This document shows, in pieces, positions 9,051-19,624 of a stretch of 64,000 bases of DNA. Position 1 is the first letter of the stretch. Each line of letters begins with the position of its first letter. The notes under the pieces were generated by a model. That model searched no databases, was not told the origin of the DNA, and saw nothing but the letters and a program-made list of their open reading frames with translations. The stretch is from SZUA-320 sp963707875 (GTDB lineage Bacteria; Gemmatimonadota; Gemmatimonadetes; Gemmatimonadales; GWC2-71-9). The translations under genes and the position numbers were made by a program. The DNA lies in NCBI GenBank assembly GCA_963707875.1, contig CAVPRU010000014.1, positions 744,001 to 808,000 on the forward strand. Direction: 5' to 3'.

Positions 9051-9150
9051 AGACCGGATGATCCGGAACTACCACGGCAGGCACCCCTCCTGGTGGCCCA
9101 GGTCTTGGCACGACGTCCCGCCTCCCCTTGTCGCCTGGTCGAGGGCACCC

Positions 9151-9234
9151 CGCCAGACCTCCGCCAGACCTCCCCCGCATTCTCCCCGACCTCGTGAACC
9201 TAAACGATGACAGGGCAATATGATGGGTTAGGTT
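9151..9234. promoter_or_regulatory. Divergent intergenic region with an inverted repeat
   Basis: The 279 bases between the histidine kinase and the glucan synthase hold no gene. An 11-base tandem duplication, CGCCAGACCTC, covers 9151-9172. AACCTAA at 9197-9203 and TTAGGTT at 9228-9234 form a 7-base inverted repeat with a 24-base spacer. This could be an operator for either gene. No clear -35/-10 pair is visible. Confidence 0.3.
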
Positions 9235-9329
9235 ACAGGGGCGGTACACCAATTACCCCTTGCTCCATCAGGCCATTCCTGTCCCAACTTGCGGGACACC
9301 AGGCTGCCTGCCGCGGGGAGAGCACGGGC

Positions 9330-12300
9330 ATGACGCTCGACCCATTGCCAGGGCTCATCATGCATTCGCTGCCACCACGCAAGTTCCTGTCTCGACTCCT
9401 CGGGCCCCGACGGACCACCCGCGAAGATCTGCTGACCGGGCCGATCCGGGGGCGGTTGCTGGGGGCGGAACTGCTGGGAGAGCGGGCCCAGGACCTTGCC
9501 ACCGGGCAGCAGCTCTCCGCTCGGCGCGGGAAACGCCGAACCCCGCTCCTGGCCCGGCTCCACGGGACCCGCCGGATTCTCAACGAGAGCCACGCCCGGC
9601 TGACCGAGGCGTCGGATCGCGGCGCTGACATCGGCCCCGCCGGGGACTGGCTGCTCGACAATTTCCACGTGGTTCTGGAGCACATCGGGGAGGTCCGCGA
9701 GAGCCTGCCGAGCGGCTACTACCGTGAGTTGCCGGAGCTGAAGGGTGGCCCGCTGGCCGGCTACCCCAGGGTGTACGAGCTGGCGATCACCCTGATCTCG
9801 CACAGCGAGGGCCGGGTGGTACCGGAGAATGTCTCCGGATTCATCGGGCCATTCCAGCAGGTGACGCCCCTGACGATCGGGGAGCTCTGGGCCACCCCGG
9901 CGATGCTCCGCCTGGGGCTGATCGAGAACATCCGGCGAATGGCGCTCCGTACGGTCCAGCGCCTCGACCAGCTTGAGGCGGCCGATGCGGCCGCGGCGGG
10001 AGTCGCCCGTGCCGGGCAGGATGCTGAGCCGGCCTTCGAGGCGACCCTGGACCACCTGGCCTCACAGCCACGCACCCTGACCGCAGCCTTCGTCTCCCGC
10101 TTCCTGCAACAGCTCCGAACCCAGGACCGGGCCCTGCCGGAAGTGGCCCGGCTCGAGCAATGGATTGCGGAAGAGGCGATGAGCGCCGAGGAGGCCACCA
10201 CCCGGGCCACCCAGCGTCTGGCCTCGACGCAGATGATCATGGCCAACAGCATCACCAGCCTGCGGGCGATCGCCCAGATGGACTGGCGGAGGTTCGTCGA
10301 ACAGCAGAGCCAGCTGGAAGCGGTGTTGAGTGACGACCCGGCCGTCTGCTACCGGAGCATGACCTTCGCGACCCGGGATCACTACCGACACGTGGTCGAG
10401 GGCATTGCCCGGCGGACCCGACGGCCGGAGGAAGCGGTGGCCCGGGAGGCGATCGCCTGCGCCCTCGAAGGCGTCCGGCAGCATCCGGCGGAGCCGAGAA
10501 AGGGTCACGTCGGCTATTACCTGATTGACGCCGGCCTCCCCGAACTGGAGCGAAGGGTTGGATACCGGCTCTCGCCGGGGGAGCGGCTGCATCGCTGGGT
10601 CCTGCGCCACCCGAACGCCATCTTTGGCGGGGGAGTGCTGCTCCTCACCCTCCTGGCGCTCGCGGCGGTCCTCTGGTTGGGAGGACCGGCCGCCCGGGCC
10701 GCGTGGCTCGCCGTCCTGCTGCTCGGTCTCCTGCCAGCCAACGACATAGCGATCAACGTCGTCAACCAGCTCGTGACGGCCTTCCTGCCACCCCGGACCC
10801 TCCCCAAGCTGGACCTCCACGAACACGGGGTCCCCCCCGAGTTCCGGACCGCGGTGGTGGTGCCCACGCTGTTCGGCAGCGTCGAGGCCGTCCACGAAGG
10901 GCTCGAGAATCTCGAGGTCCAGTTCCTGGCCAACCGGGAGGCCCACCTGCACTTCGCGGTTCTCAGCGACTTCACCGACGCTGCCTCCGAGACCCGCGAG
11001 GACGATGCCGCCATCGTGGCGGCCGCCATCGCAGGGGTGCGTCGGCTCAACGACCGCTACGCGACGGAGAGCCAGGACGCGTTCTACCTGTTTCACCGAC
11101 CCCGCCGCTGGAATCCCCACGAGGGCGTCTGGATGGGGTGGGAACGGAAGCGGGGCAAGCTGGCCGAGTTCAACCGGTTCGTCCTGACCGGCAACCGGAA
11201 GGGGTTCAGCGAGGTGGTGGGCGACCCGGCGCCGATCCGGAAGGTGAAGTATGTGATCACCCTCGATGCCGACACCGTGCTGCCACCCGATGCCGCACCG
11301 CTGCTGGTCGGGGCACTGGCCCACCCGCTCAATCGGGCGGTCTATGACCCGATCCGCGGACGAGTGGTGCACGGCTACGGAATCCTTCAGCCCCGGGTCG
11401 GGGTCTCCCTGCCGAGTGCCCACCGTTCGATCTTCGCCTCAATCCACTCGGGACATCCCGGGGTGGACCCGTACACCACCGCGGTCTCGGATGTGTATCA
11501 GGACCTGTACGGCGAGGGGAGCTTCACCGGCAAGGGGGTGTATGACGTCGCCGCGTTCGAGGAGGCCACCCACGGCCGGTTCCCGGAGAACAGCCTGCTC
11601 TCCCACGACCTGATCGAGGGGAACTACGCCCGAGCCGGCCTCGCTACCGACGTGATCGTGTACGACGATTACCCTGCCCGCTACCAGACCTTCACCCGGC
11701 GGAAGCACCGCTGGATCCGGGGCGACTGGCAGTTGTTGCCATGGCTCACCGGCACGGTCCCTGGCCCGGACGGCCCGGAACCCAACCGGTTGTCCCTGCT
11801 GTCCCGCTGGAAGATTCTCGACAACCTCCGCCGGAGCCTGATCGAACCGGCGCAGCTCACCTTCCTGGTCGCCGGCTGGGCGGTGCTGTCGATCGCCCCG
11901 GTGCGGTGGACCCTGCTGGCCATCGGCGCGGTCGCGGCGCCGTGGATCGTCTCCCTGCTGCTGGCGGCGATCCGCCCGCCGCTCGACAAGTCCTGGCGGG
12001 CATACTACGCGGCCGTCGGGCGGGACGCGGTCACCAGCCTCCAGCAGCTGGTGCTGACGCTGAGTTTTCTTCCGCACCAGGCCGCGGTATCGATCGATGC
12101 GATCATCCGGACCCTCTGGCGCATGGGGGTGTCGCGCCGCCACCTCCTGGAGTGGCAGACCGCTTCGACGGTCGAACGAGGCACCCCCGATACTCCGCGG
12201 GCCGCCTGGCGGGCGATGTGGCCTGCCGCGGCGATGGCCGGGGTGATCCTCCTCGTGGTGGCCGGACGCGCCGCCAGCCAGCCGGCCGGACCGTACGGGG

Positions 12301-15300
12301 TCGGCTGGCCCCTGGTGATCGGACTGCTCCCGCTGCTGCTGGTGTGGTTTGCGGCCCCGTCGATGGCCCATGCCCTGGGGGCGGCGCCGGCCCGGCCCGA
12401 TCATCGGCTGCCGCGGGAAGGCCGCGCGGCGGCCTATCGCTATGCCCTGCTGCACTGGCGCTTCTTCGACCGATTCGTCACCGCCGAGACCAACTGGCTC
12501 GCCCCGGACAACTTCCAGGAGACGCCCGAGCCGGTGGTCGCCATGCGGACCTCGCCGACCAACATCGGGCTCCAGCTGCTGGCCACGGTGAGCGCCCGGG
12601 ACCTGGGCTTCCTGACCGTGGCAGACATGACCCGCCGCCTGGAGCTTTCCCTCCGTTCCCTGGAGCGGATGCGGCGGTTTCACGGGCACTTCTTCAACTG
12701 GTACGACCTCCGCGACCTGAGCGTCCTGGAGCCGGCGTACCTGTCGACCGTGGACAGCGGCAACCTCGCTGGCCATCTCATCGCCGTCCGGCAGGCCTGC
12801 CTCGGTCTGGCGGACACGCCGGTCATCCCGCGCGGCATCTGGTACACCCTCGACACCGCGCTGGCCCTGACGGAAGCGCGGCTCGGCCACCCCGGCCAGA
12901 CCGGGGCGGTCCAGGCGGTGCATGCCGCCCGGACGGCGCTCGCCACGGCGCGTCGCGCACCGCCTTCCCGCGAGGCCCTGACCACCATCGCCGACCGGTT
13001 CCGGAAGGCCGAGATCGCCATCCTCGCCGAGCTGCCGGCAGCGACCTCGGAACGGGCCGCCGAATGGATCGGGTGGGGCATTCGCCTGCTGACCGAAACC
13101 AGCGGGCTGGAGATGACCCCCGATCTCACCTGGCGGCAGCTCGCCCGGCACTCGCCTGACGCGGCCGAGCTGGTGCGACGGCTGGAGGTGATCGCGGCCC
13201 GGGCGTGGGACTATGCCATGGAGATGGACTTCGGGTTCCTCTTCGATCCCGAGCGCCGGTTGTTCTCGATCGGGTTCCAGCCCACGACGCACTCGCTGGA
13301 CAACTCGTTCTATGACCTGCTCGCCTCCGAGGCCCGCCTCACCAGCTTCATCGCGATCGCCAAGAACGACGTGCCGGCCGAACACTGGTTCCGGCTGGGG
13401 AGGACCTTGAGCTACGCGGCCGGGGCCCCGGCCCTGGTGTCGTGGAGCGGAAGCATGTTCGAGTACCTGATGCCGGTCCTCGTCATGCGATCATTCCCGT
13501 TTACTCTCCTGGCCCAGACCCACCGGGGCGCGCTGGACCGGCAGATCGCCTGGGGGGGAGCCCAGGGCATCCCCTGGGGAACCAGCGAGAGCGCCTACAA
13601 CGTGCGCGACCGGCACCGGACCTACCAGTACCGCCCGTTCGGGGTGCCCGACCTGGCCCTCAAACGCGGACTGGGGCGGGAACTCGTGGTGGCGCCGTAC
13701 GCCACGATCCTGGCCACCATGATCGACCCGCTCCGGGCCCTGGCCAACCTCCGTCGGCTGGAGGGGACCGGCGCTCTGGGCCGCTACGGCTTCCGGGACG
13801 CGATCGATTATACCCGCCCGGACCCCGACCAGTCGTACGCCGTGGTTGGGACCTATATGGCCCACCACATCGGGATGAGCCTGGTGGCGCTGACCAATGC
13901 CCTGGTCTCCGAGGTCTGGCAACGACGCTTCCACGCCGACCCCGTGGTGCGGTCGGCGGAGCTGCTGCTCCACGAGCGGATCCCGCGGCGCCTGGTGCTT
14001 CGGGCCTCGGCGAGCGGGCAGCCCGACCAGGCACCACCGCCGGCGGAGGTGGAACGCCCGGCGGTCCGGCAGATCGACCACCCGAACACCCCCAGACCTC
14101 ATGTCGCCCTGCTCGGCCACCTGCCGTACACCGTGATGGTGAGCCACTGCGGGGGTGGCTACAGTCGTCACGAGACCTTGGCGGTCACCCGGTGGAATCC
14201 GGACGGCTGTCGTGATGCCACCGGCCAGTTCTGCTATGTGAAGGAACCATCCACCGGACACATCTGGTCGGCCGCCCACCAGCCGGTGTGCGCCCCAGCC
14301 GACTGGTACCGCGCCTATCTGGCCACCGATCGAGTCACCTTCCACCGCGCCGATGGCGACATCGAGACCCGAACCGAGATCGCGGTCGTCCCGCAGGACT
14401 CGGCCGAAATCCGGCGAGTCACCCTGACCAACAACGGCAGCACCGCCCGGGAACTCGAACTCACCAGTTACGGTGAGATCGTGCTCGCCCCGGCGGAGGC
14501 GGATCGGGCCCACCCGGCGTTCGGCAACCTGTTCGTCGAGACCGAATGGCATGAGTGGTGTCACGCCATCACCGCGACCAGGCGCCCCCGCGCGGCAACG
14601 GAGACTCCCCTCTGGGGGGTGCATGTGGTTGATACCGGGCCGGAGCGGGTGGGTCCGCCCACCTGCGAGACCGACCGGGGCCGATTCCTCGGCCGGGGGC
14701 GTTCGACCCGTGACCCGATCGGGGTCGAGGTTGCCAAGGACCTCTCCGGTACCACTGGAGCGGTCCTCGACCCGATCTTCGCCATTCGGGTCCGGGTCCG
14801 CCTGGAGGCGGGCCAGTCCGCCTCCGTGGCCTTTACCACCCTGGTGGCGAGCACCCGCGAGCGTGCCCTGGAACTGGCCGACCGATACCACGATCCGCAC
14901 GCGGCCCAGCGGGCCCTCGACCTCGCCTGGACGGCGAGCCAGGTCGAACTGCGTGAACTGGGGCTCACCCCGGCGGATGCCGCGCTGTTCCAGGAGCTGG
15001 CGGGTCACCTGCTGTTCGGAAGCCCGGCCTTCCAGGCACCCCAGGCCGAGCTGCGACAACACCGAGGATCCCAACCGCTGCTCTGGACCCTGGGGGTCTC
15101 AGGCCACACGCCGATTCTGCTGGCCACGATCGAGTCGGCCGTCGGTCTCCCGACCCTTCATCAGCTGCTGGCGGCCCACCGGTATTGGCGTCGCCGCGGG
15201 GTGGTGGTCGACCTGATCGTGCTCAACACCCATCCTCCCAGCTACCTCCAGGACCTGAGCGACCGGATCACGGCGACCATTTACGCAGTGGGTGATGCCC

Positions 15301-17942
15301 TGTCGATGGACCAGCCTGGCGGGGTGTTCGTGCGGCGCCAGGAACTGCTGACCCCCGAAGTGCTTGCCATGCTTCGCGCCACTGCCCGGATCCACGTCGA
15401 ATGCGATGGCCGGTCCCTCGGCCGGATTCTGGCCTCCGCCGCAGCCGGCGACGACCCGCCTGCGACCCCGTGGGTGATGGGCCGGCCCCTGGTCGAGCCT
15501 CGCGCTCCGCTGGCGATGCCGGGCCCCGCACCGGAGGAGTTCGCGAACGGATTCGGCGGGTTGACACCGAACGGCGATTATCAGATCCACGTCGGGGGAG
15601 ACAGGGTGCCCCCGGCGCCGTGGGCCAACGTCGTGGCCAATCCCCACGGAGGATTCGTCGTTACCGAACGAGGTGGCGGGTTCAGCTGGGCCGAGAACAG
15701 TTATTTCTTCCGGCTGACCCCATGGCACAATGACCCGGCCAGCGATCCGGTGAGTGAAGTCGTGTACCTGCGGGATGAGGAGACGGGCGAGTTCTGGGGC
15801 GCCACTCCCGGGCCGGTTCGAGTGGACACTCCATTCATGGTGCGGCACGGTCCGGGGAGTTCCTCTTTCAGCCACAGCCGAGCCGGGATCACCACCGATT
15901 TCCGGGTGGGCATGGCCGATGGGTCGGCCGTGAAGCTCGGACTGCTCCGGGTCACCAACGACGATACGGTCGCCCGGCGGCTCTCGCTGACGAGTTACCT
16001 CGAATGGACCCTCGGCGTCCTGCGGGAAGAGACCCAGCACCAGGTCTGCACCACCTTCGACCCCGAACACGGGGCGATACTCGCCCAGAATCACTTTGAC
16101 CCCCAGTACGCCGGATGGATGGCGTTCCACGCCATAAGTGAGCCGGTCACAGCCCACACCGGCCACCGCGGCGAGTTCCTCGGTCGGAACGGCGGGGCCG
16201 CCCTGCCCGCGGCGATGGCACCCGGCGCCGTGCTCTCGGGAGTCACCGGCGCCGGAATGGATCCCTGTGCCGCCCTGCAGTGTCGGCTGGAGCTGAGTCC
16301 GGGGGAAACCCGCGAGGTCGCCATCGTGCTGGGCGCCGCGGCCGACGAGGCCACGGCCCGGCAGCTGCTGGCGAAGTATCGCGATCCATCGCACGCCGGG
16401 AGAACCCTCGACCAATCGGTAGCCCGCTGGGATGAACGGCTCTCGGTCGTGACCGTCCGGACCCCCGAGCCCAGCTTCGACGCGATGCTCAATCGCTGGG
16501 CCCTGTACCAGACCCTGGCCTGTCGGATGTGGGCCCGTTCCGGATTCTATCAGAGCAGCGGCGCCTACGGCTTCCGCGACCAGCTCCAGGACGTGATGGC
16601 CCTGGTCCATGCCGAGCCGGAGATGGCCCGTGAGCACATCGTACGCGCCGCGAGCCGGCAGTTCGTGGAAGGGGATGTCCAGCACTGGTGGCACCCCCAG
16701 AGCGGTCGTGGTGTCAGGACCAGGTTCTCAGATGACCTTGTCTGGCTGCCCTACGTGGCGGACCACTACATCACCACCACTGGTGACCGGGCGGTACTCG
16801 ATACCCTGGTGCCCTTCCTGAGCATGCGGCTGCTGCAGCCCGGGGAGCATGAGGTGTACGACCTCCCGGAGGTCGCCGATGAGCAGGCCAGCCTCTACCA
16901 GCATTGCCTCCGTGCCCTGCGCCACGCCTGCACCATCGGCGCGCACGGCCTCCCCCTGATCGGGACCGGCGACTGGAACGACGGGATGAACCGGGTCGGG
17001 ATCGAGGGCCGGGGCGAGAGCGTCTGGCTGGCGTGGTTCCTGGTGGCGACGCTCCGGAAATTTGCGGTGCACGCTGAGGCGCAAGGCGACGACGCGGTGA
17101 CCACCGAACTCCGGCATCAGGCTGACGGATATGTCGTCGCCATTGAGAAGCACGGCTGGGATGGCGGGTGGTATCGGCGGGCCTACTTCGATGACGGCAC
17201 TCCGCTTGGCTCAGCGAGCAGTGACGAATGCCGGATCGACTCCATTGCCCAGAGTTGGAGCGTCATTTCAAGGGCCGCCGACCACACGCGACAGGTCGTG
17301 GCGATGCAGGCCCTCGAGCAGCATCTGGTGCGGGAGGATGCCCAACTCATCATGCTGCTCACACCGCCCTTCGACCGGACCCCGAACGACCCCGGCTACA
17401 TCAAGGGGTACCTGCCAGGTGTCCGGGAGAATGGGGCGCAGTACACCCACGCGGCACTCTGGGCGGTGCTTGGCACCGCGCTGCTGGGCAATGGGGATCG
17501 GGCCTTTGAACTCTTCCAGATGATCAACCCGCTGACCCACGCCCGGACTCCCGAGGAGGTCGCGAGGTACAAGGTGGAGCCCTACGTCGTGGCGGCGGAC
17601 GTGTACACGGCGGAGGGCCAGGTTGGCCGGGGCGGCTGGACCTGGTACACCGGCTCAGCCAGCTGGATGTATCAGGTCGGGCTGGAGGGAATCCTGGGCT
17701 TGCGACGGCAAGGCGACCGGCTCATCATGGAGCCGCGAGCACCCGAGGCCTGGGATGAGTACACCATCGAGTACCGGCACGGCGGGAGCCTGTTTGTCAT
17801 CGCCGTGCATCATGACCGGACCGCTCCCCGGAGCCGGTATACGATGACAATCGATGGCCGGACCACGGATGGGCGGGAGATCGCCCTGGCGGATGACGGG
17901 GCCCGGCATCTGGTCGAGATCCGGGTCGGGGTCCGCGACTGA
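9330..17942 (+). CDS. ndvB: Cyclic beta-1,2-glucan synthase (GT84 + glycoamylase-like + GH94)
   Basis: A 2870-residue inner-membrane enzyme of the NdvB/ChvB type, which initiates, elongates and cyclises beta-1,2-glucan from UDP-glucose. Membrane helices lie at about 429-482, 840-880 and 958-1013. The GT84 catalytic part runs from about 507, with VITLDADTVLPP near 643 and RKHRWIRGDWQ near 790. A glycoamylase-like domain covers about 1298-1520 (SIGFQPTTHSLDNSFYDLL, GIPWGTSESAYN). The C-terminal half contains GH94 phosphorylase modules ending in the catalytic GTGDWNDGMN, with its Asp near 2551. Length matches the Rhizobium and Brucella enzymes (about 2830). I chose ATG 9330 because GGGGAGA precedes it by 7 bases; ATG 9360 is a weaker alternative. 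No exporter (NdvA) is in the window. Confidence 0.9.
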   Translation: MTLDPLPGLIMHSLPPRKFLSRLLGPRRTTREDLLTGPIRGRLLGAELLGERAQDLATGQQLSARRGKRRTPLLARLHGTRRILNESHARLTEASDRGADIGPAGDWLLDNFHVVLEHIGEVRESLPSGYYRELPELKGGPLAGYPRVYELAITLISHSEGRVVPENVSGFIGPFQQVTPLTIGELWATPAMLRLGLIENIRRMALRTVQRLDQLEAADAAAAGVARAGQDAEPAFEATLDHLASQPRTLTAAFVSRFLQQLRTQDRALPEVARLEQWIAEEAMSAEEATTRATQRLASTQMIMANSITSLRAIAQMDWRRFVEQQSQLEAVLSDDPAVCYRSMTFATRDHYRHVVEGIARRTRRPEEAVAREAIACALEGVRQHPAEPRKGHVGYYLIDAGLPELERRVGYRLSPGERLHRWVLRHPNAIFGGGVLLLTLLALAAVLWLGGPAARAAWLAVLLLGLLPANDIAINVVNQLVTAFLPPRTLPKLDLHEHGVPPEFRTAVVVPTLFGSVEAVHEGLENLEVQFLANREAHLHFAVLSDFTDAASETREDDAAIVAAAIAGVRRLNDRYATESQDAFYLFHRPRRWNPHEGVWMGWERKRGKLAEFNRFVLTGNRKGFSEVVGDPAPIRKVKYVITLDADTVLPPDAAPLLVGALAHPLNRAVYDPIRGRVVHGYGILQPRVGVSLPSAHRSIFASIHSGHPGVDPYTTAVSDVYQDLYGEGSFTGKGVYDVAAFEEATHGRFPENSLLSHDLIEGNYARAGLATDVIVYDDYPARYQTFTRRKHRWIRGDWQLLPWLTGTVPGPDGPEPNRLSLLSRWKILDNLRRSLIEPAQLTFLVAGWAVLSIAPVRWTLLAIGAVAAPWIVSLLLAAIRPPLDKSWRAYYAAVGRDAVTSLQQLVLTLSFLPHQAAVSIDAIIRTLWRMGVSRRHLLEWQTASTVERGTPDTPRAAWRAMWPAAAMAGVILLVVAGRAASQPAGPYGVGWPLVIGLLPLLLVWFAAPSMAHALGAAPARPDHRLPREGRAAAYRYALLHWRFFDRFVTAETNWLAPDNFQETPEPVVAMRTSPTNIGLQLLATVSARDLGFLTVADMTRRLELSLRSLERMRRFHGHFFNWYDLRDLSVLEPAYLSTVDSGNLAGHLIAVRQACLGLADTPVIPRGIWYTLDTALALTEARLGHPGQTGAVQAVHAARTALATARRAPPSREALTTIADRFRKAEIAILAELPAATSERAAEWIGWGIRLLTETSGLEMTPDLTWRQLARHSPDAAELVRRLEVIAARAWDYAMEMDFGFLFDPERRLFSIGFQPTTHSLDNSFYDLLASEARLTSFIAIAKNDVPAEHWFRLGRTLSYAAGAPALVSWSGSMFEYLMPVLVMRSFPFTLLAQTHRGALDRQIAWGGAQGIPWGTSESAYNVRDRHRTYQYRPFGVPDLALKRGLGRELVVAPYATILATMIDPLRALANLRRLEGTGALGRYGFRDAIDYTRPDPDQSYAVVGTYMAHHIGMSLVALTNALVSEVWQRRFHADPVVRSAELLLHERIPRRLVLRASASGQPDQAPPPAEVERPAVRQIDHPNTPRPHVALLGHLPYTVMVSHCGGGYSRHETLAVTRWNPDGCRDATGQFCYVKEPSTGHIWSAAHQPVCAPADWYRAYLATDRVTFHRADGDIETRTEIAVVPQDSAEIRRVTLTNNGSTARELELTSYGEIVLAPAEADRAHPAFGNLFVETEWHEWCHAITATRRPRAATETPLWGVHVVDTGPERVGPPTCETDRGRFLGRGRSTRDPIGVEVAKDLSGTTGAVLDPIFAIRVRVRLEAGQSASVAFTTLVASTRERALELADRYHDPHAAQRALDLAWTASQVELRELGLTPADAALFQELAGHLLFGSPAFQAPQAELRQHRGSQPLLWTLGVSGHTPILLATIESAVGLPTLHQLLAAHRYWRRRGVVVDLIVLNTHPPSYLQDLSDRITATIYAVGDALSMDQPGGVFVRRQELLTPEVLAMLRATARIHVECDGRSLGRILASAAAGDDPPATPWVMGRPLVEPRAPLAMPGPAPEEFANGFGGLTPNGDYQIHVGGDRVPPAPWANVVANPHGGFVVTERGGGFSWAENSYFFRLTPWHNDPASDPVSEVVYLRDEETGEFWGATPGPVRVDTPFMVRHGPGSSSFSHSRAGITTDFRVGMADGSAVKLGLLRVTNDDTVARRLSLTSYLEWTLGVLREETQHQVCTTFDPEHGAILAQNHFDPQYAGWMAFHAISEPVTAHTGHRGEFLGRNGGAALPAAMAPGAVLSGVTGAGMDPCAALQCRLELSPGETREVAIVLGAAADEATARQLLAKYRDPSHAGRTLDQSVARWDERLSVVTVRTPEPSFDAMLNRWALYQTLACRMWARSGFYQSSGAYGFRDQLQDVMALVHAEPEMAREHIVRAASRQFVEGDVQHWWHPQSGRGVRTRFSDDLVWLPYVADHYITTTGDRAVLDTLVPFLSMRLLQPGEHEVYDLPEVADEQASLYQHCLRALRHACTIGAHGLPLIGTGDWNDGMNRVGIEGRGESVWLAWFLVATLRKFAVHAEAQGDDAVTTELRHQADGYVVAIEKHGWDGGWYRRAYFDDGTPLGSASSDECRIDSIAQSWSVISRAADHTRQVVAMQALEQHLVREDAQLIMLLTPPFDRTPNDPGYIKGYLPGVRENGAQYTHAALWAVLGTALLGNGDRAFELFQMINPLTHARTPEEVARYKVEPYVVAADVYTAEGQVGRGGWTWYTGSASWMYQVGLEGILGLRRQGDRLIMEPRAPEAWDEYTIEYRHGGSLFVIAVHHDRTAPRSRYTMTIDGRTTDGREIALADDGARHLVEIRVGVRD

Positions 17943-17952
17943 ACCCTCGAGT

Positions 17953-19413
17953 CTATCGAACCCGGAGAAAGACCGGGTTGGAGTAGAACCACAGGTCAGT
18001 CCAGGGGTCCTCACCTCTCGGATCCAGCCTTGGCTCGAGCTCATCGCCGCCAGTCCCACGCACCCTCAGGTACCCGTCCGAGATCACCTTCTCGAGTCGC
18101 CAGGAGACCGACCGCCAGAGGCCGTCCCGGCGCCATTGACGTTCGGAGAACCGCGCGGCGACCCGGGTCGTGGCATTGGTGTCCATCGACCGATCGGTCA
18201 CCGGCCCCCTCACCAGGCCGGTGATGAGGTCGACCCTGGCCACGGTGGGGTTGTCGCCATGGTGGTTGGTCGTGTCTGGATCCAGCCACCGGATCTCCAC
18301 CTCGACCGTACTCCCGTTCGGAACCTCCAGGGTGCCTCCGATCGACGCTTCAGCGAGCCCGCCAACCACCCGCACCGTCACGTGCAGGGCCGAGATGAGG
18401 TCGCCGGTCGCCACGAAGATCCGGCCGGCCCGGAGCGATTCCAGTACGGCCTCGTACTCGGGGGCCGCCCAGACCCAGGTCTTGGAGTACTCACCGGGCC
18501 AGAAGTCGACCCCACCCTCCCGCCAGTGGCGGTGCGAATCGGAGTTGGCGGTGATCCACCACCGCCGTCCCTCACCCAGCATCGCGTCCCAGAGGCCGCC
18601 CAGCCGGGCGGTCATCTGGTCGAACCCGCCCATGGTCGGGGCACCGAAGTACCCACCGCGGGCACCGGTCGAGTCAATCGATCCATCGGGGTTGATCGCG
18701 ATCGCCTGATGCCCCGGGGCACCTTCCATCCCCACGGCGATCCCCGGCGCGGCATCGTTCCAGTCCCTGAACTCGGCTGGGGTGTCGAGCCCGTAGTTGC
18801 CGATGGCCGACGCGGAACGAGCGGGGTGGTGGGCGATCACGACCGGGGGCAGCGGAAGCCCCCGCATCGCCGCCAGCGCCTCGAGCATCCGGGACGGCCG
18901 GTCCCAGGTGCTGTCCTGAGGCCAGGGCTCCAGCTTCGAGAAACGGGACTCGATGGCATGGACGTGGCCCGCCTCATCATGGCTGTGAGGCACGATGAGG
19001 CTGGAGTGATCCGCCCCGGGGGTATCGAACTCCATCCCGAAGAACTGCATCACCTCCGGAACGGCGGCCCGGGCCTGGACGAGTTCCGGCCAGGCCTGCT
19101 CCAGGTTGACCTTGCTGTGACCGGGCCCACCGTGATCCGTGGCCACCATCCACCGCAGGCCATGGTCCCGCCCCATCCGGGCGTTCAGCGGGATCGGATA
19201 GATGGCGTCGCCACCGAGGATCGGGGTCGGTGGGTTGGTCGAGGTGTTCCACCCCACACTGAACCGGCTATGCACATGATGGTCCCCCGCCAGCCAGACC
19301 GCGTCGTCTGTGGCCGGGCCGGGGCGGGCCTCCGGAACAGGCGCCCCCCCGGTGCAGGCGGTCACGGCGCCGAGCCAAAGCAGGGCCAGTCTGGCGGGGA
19401 TCACTCGATTCAT
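17953..19413 (-). CDS. PHP-domain lipoprotein, putative metal-dependent phosphoesterase-like
   Basis: A 486-residue predicted lipoprotein. The signal sequence from ATG 19413 ends in lipobox VTAC (Cys20). The mature part opens with AGDHHVHSRFS, the metal-binding HxH of PHP domains, and continues with VATDHGGPGH, VIAHHPARS and ITANSDSHRHW, the other expected metal ligands. The last 150 residues look like a beta-rich accessory domain. PHP proteins of this exported kind are found in environmental bacteria; their substrates are mostly unknown. It is convergent with the glucan synthase, with only 10 bases between the stops. The start was set at 19413 because upstream sequence in the same frame gives no signal peptide. 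Confidence 0.82.
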   Translation of the reverse strand: MNRVIPARLALLWLGAVTACTGGAPVPEARPGPATDDAVWLAGDHHVHSRFSVGWNTSTNPPTPILGGDAIYPIPLNARMGRDHGLRWMVATDHGGPGHSKVNLEQAWPELVQARAAVPEVMQFFGMEFDTPGADHSSLIVPHSHDEAGHVHAIESRFSKLEPWPQDSTWDRPSRMLEALAAMRGLPLPPVVIAHHPARSASAIGNYGLDTPAEFRDWNDAAPGIAVGMEGAPGHQAIAINPDGSIDSTGARGGYFGAPTMGGFDQMTARLGGLWDAMLGEGRRWWITANSDSHRHWREGGVDFWPGEYSKTWVWAAPEYEAVLESLRAGRIFVATGDLISALHVTVRVVGGLAEASIGGTLEVPNGSTVEVEIRWLDPDTTNHHGDNPTVARVDLITGLVRGPVTDRSMDTNATTRVAARFSERQWRRDGLWRSVSWRLEKVISDGYLRVRGTGGDELEPRLDPRGEDPWTDLWFYSNPVFLRVR

Positions 19414-19624
19414 CAGGTCGGCTCCATGGTCGCAGCGAGGGGAGGCAATTGCACCACGCCAGAACAAAGCGCCTGGCACGCCCGGTGTCCAGTCCTTAAC
19501 TTCATGACAGGCAATGGGATGGCCACAGCCCTGAGGGTGGTACACCCCTTGCCCTTCCCAGGCTCAGGTCCGCTTTCCGAGCAACGGCCGGATCGTGGCG
19601 CGTCCCCTCCCGCGGCAGGAACGA

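Noticed and set aside
8980..9252. A 90-codon minus-strand frame overlapping the histidine kinase start.
   Set aside because: Pro/Gly/Arg-rich, no ribosome site, and mostly inside the kinase's own N-terminal coding region.
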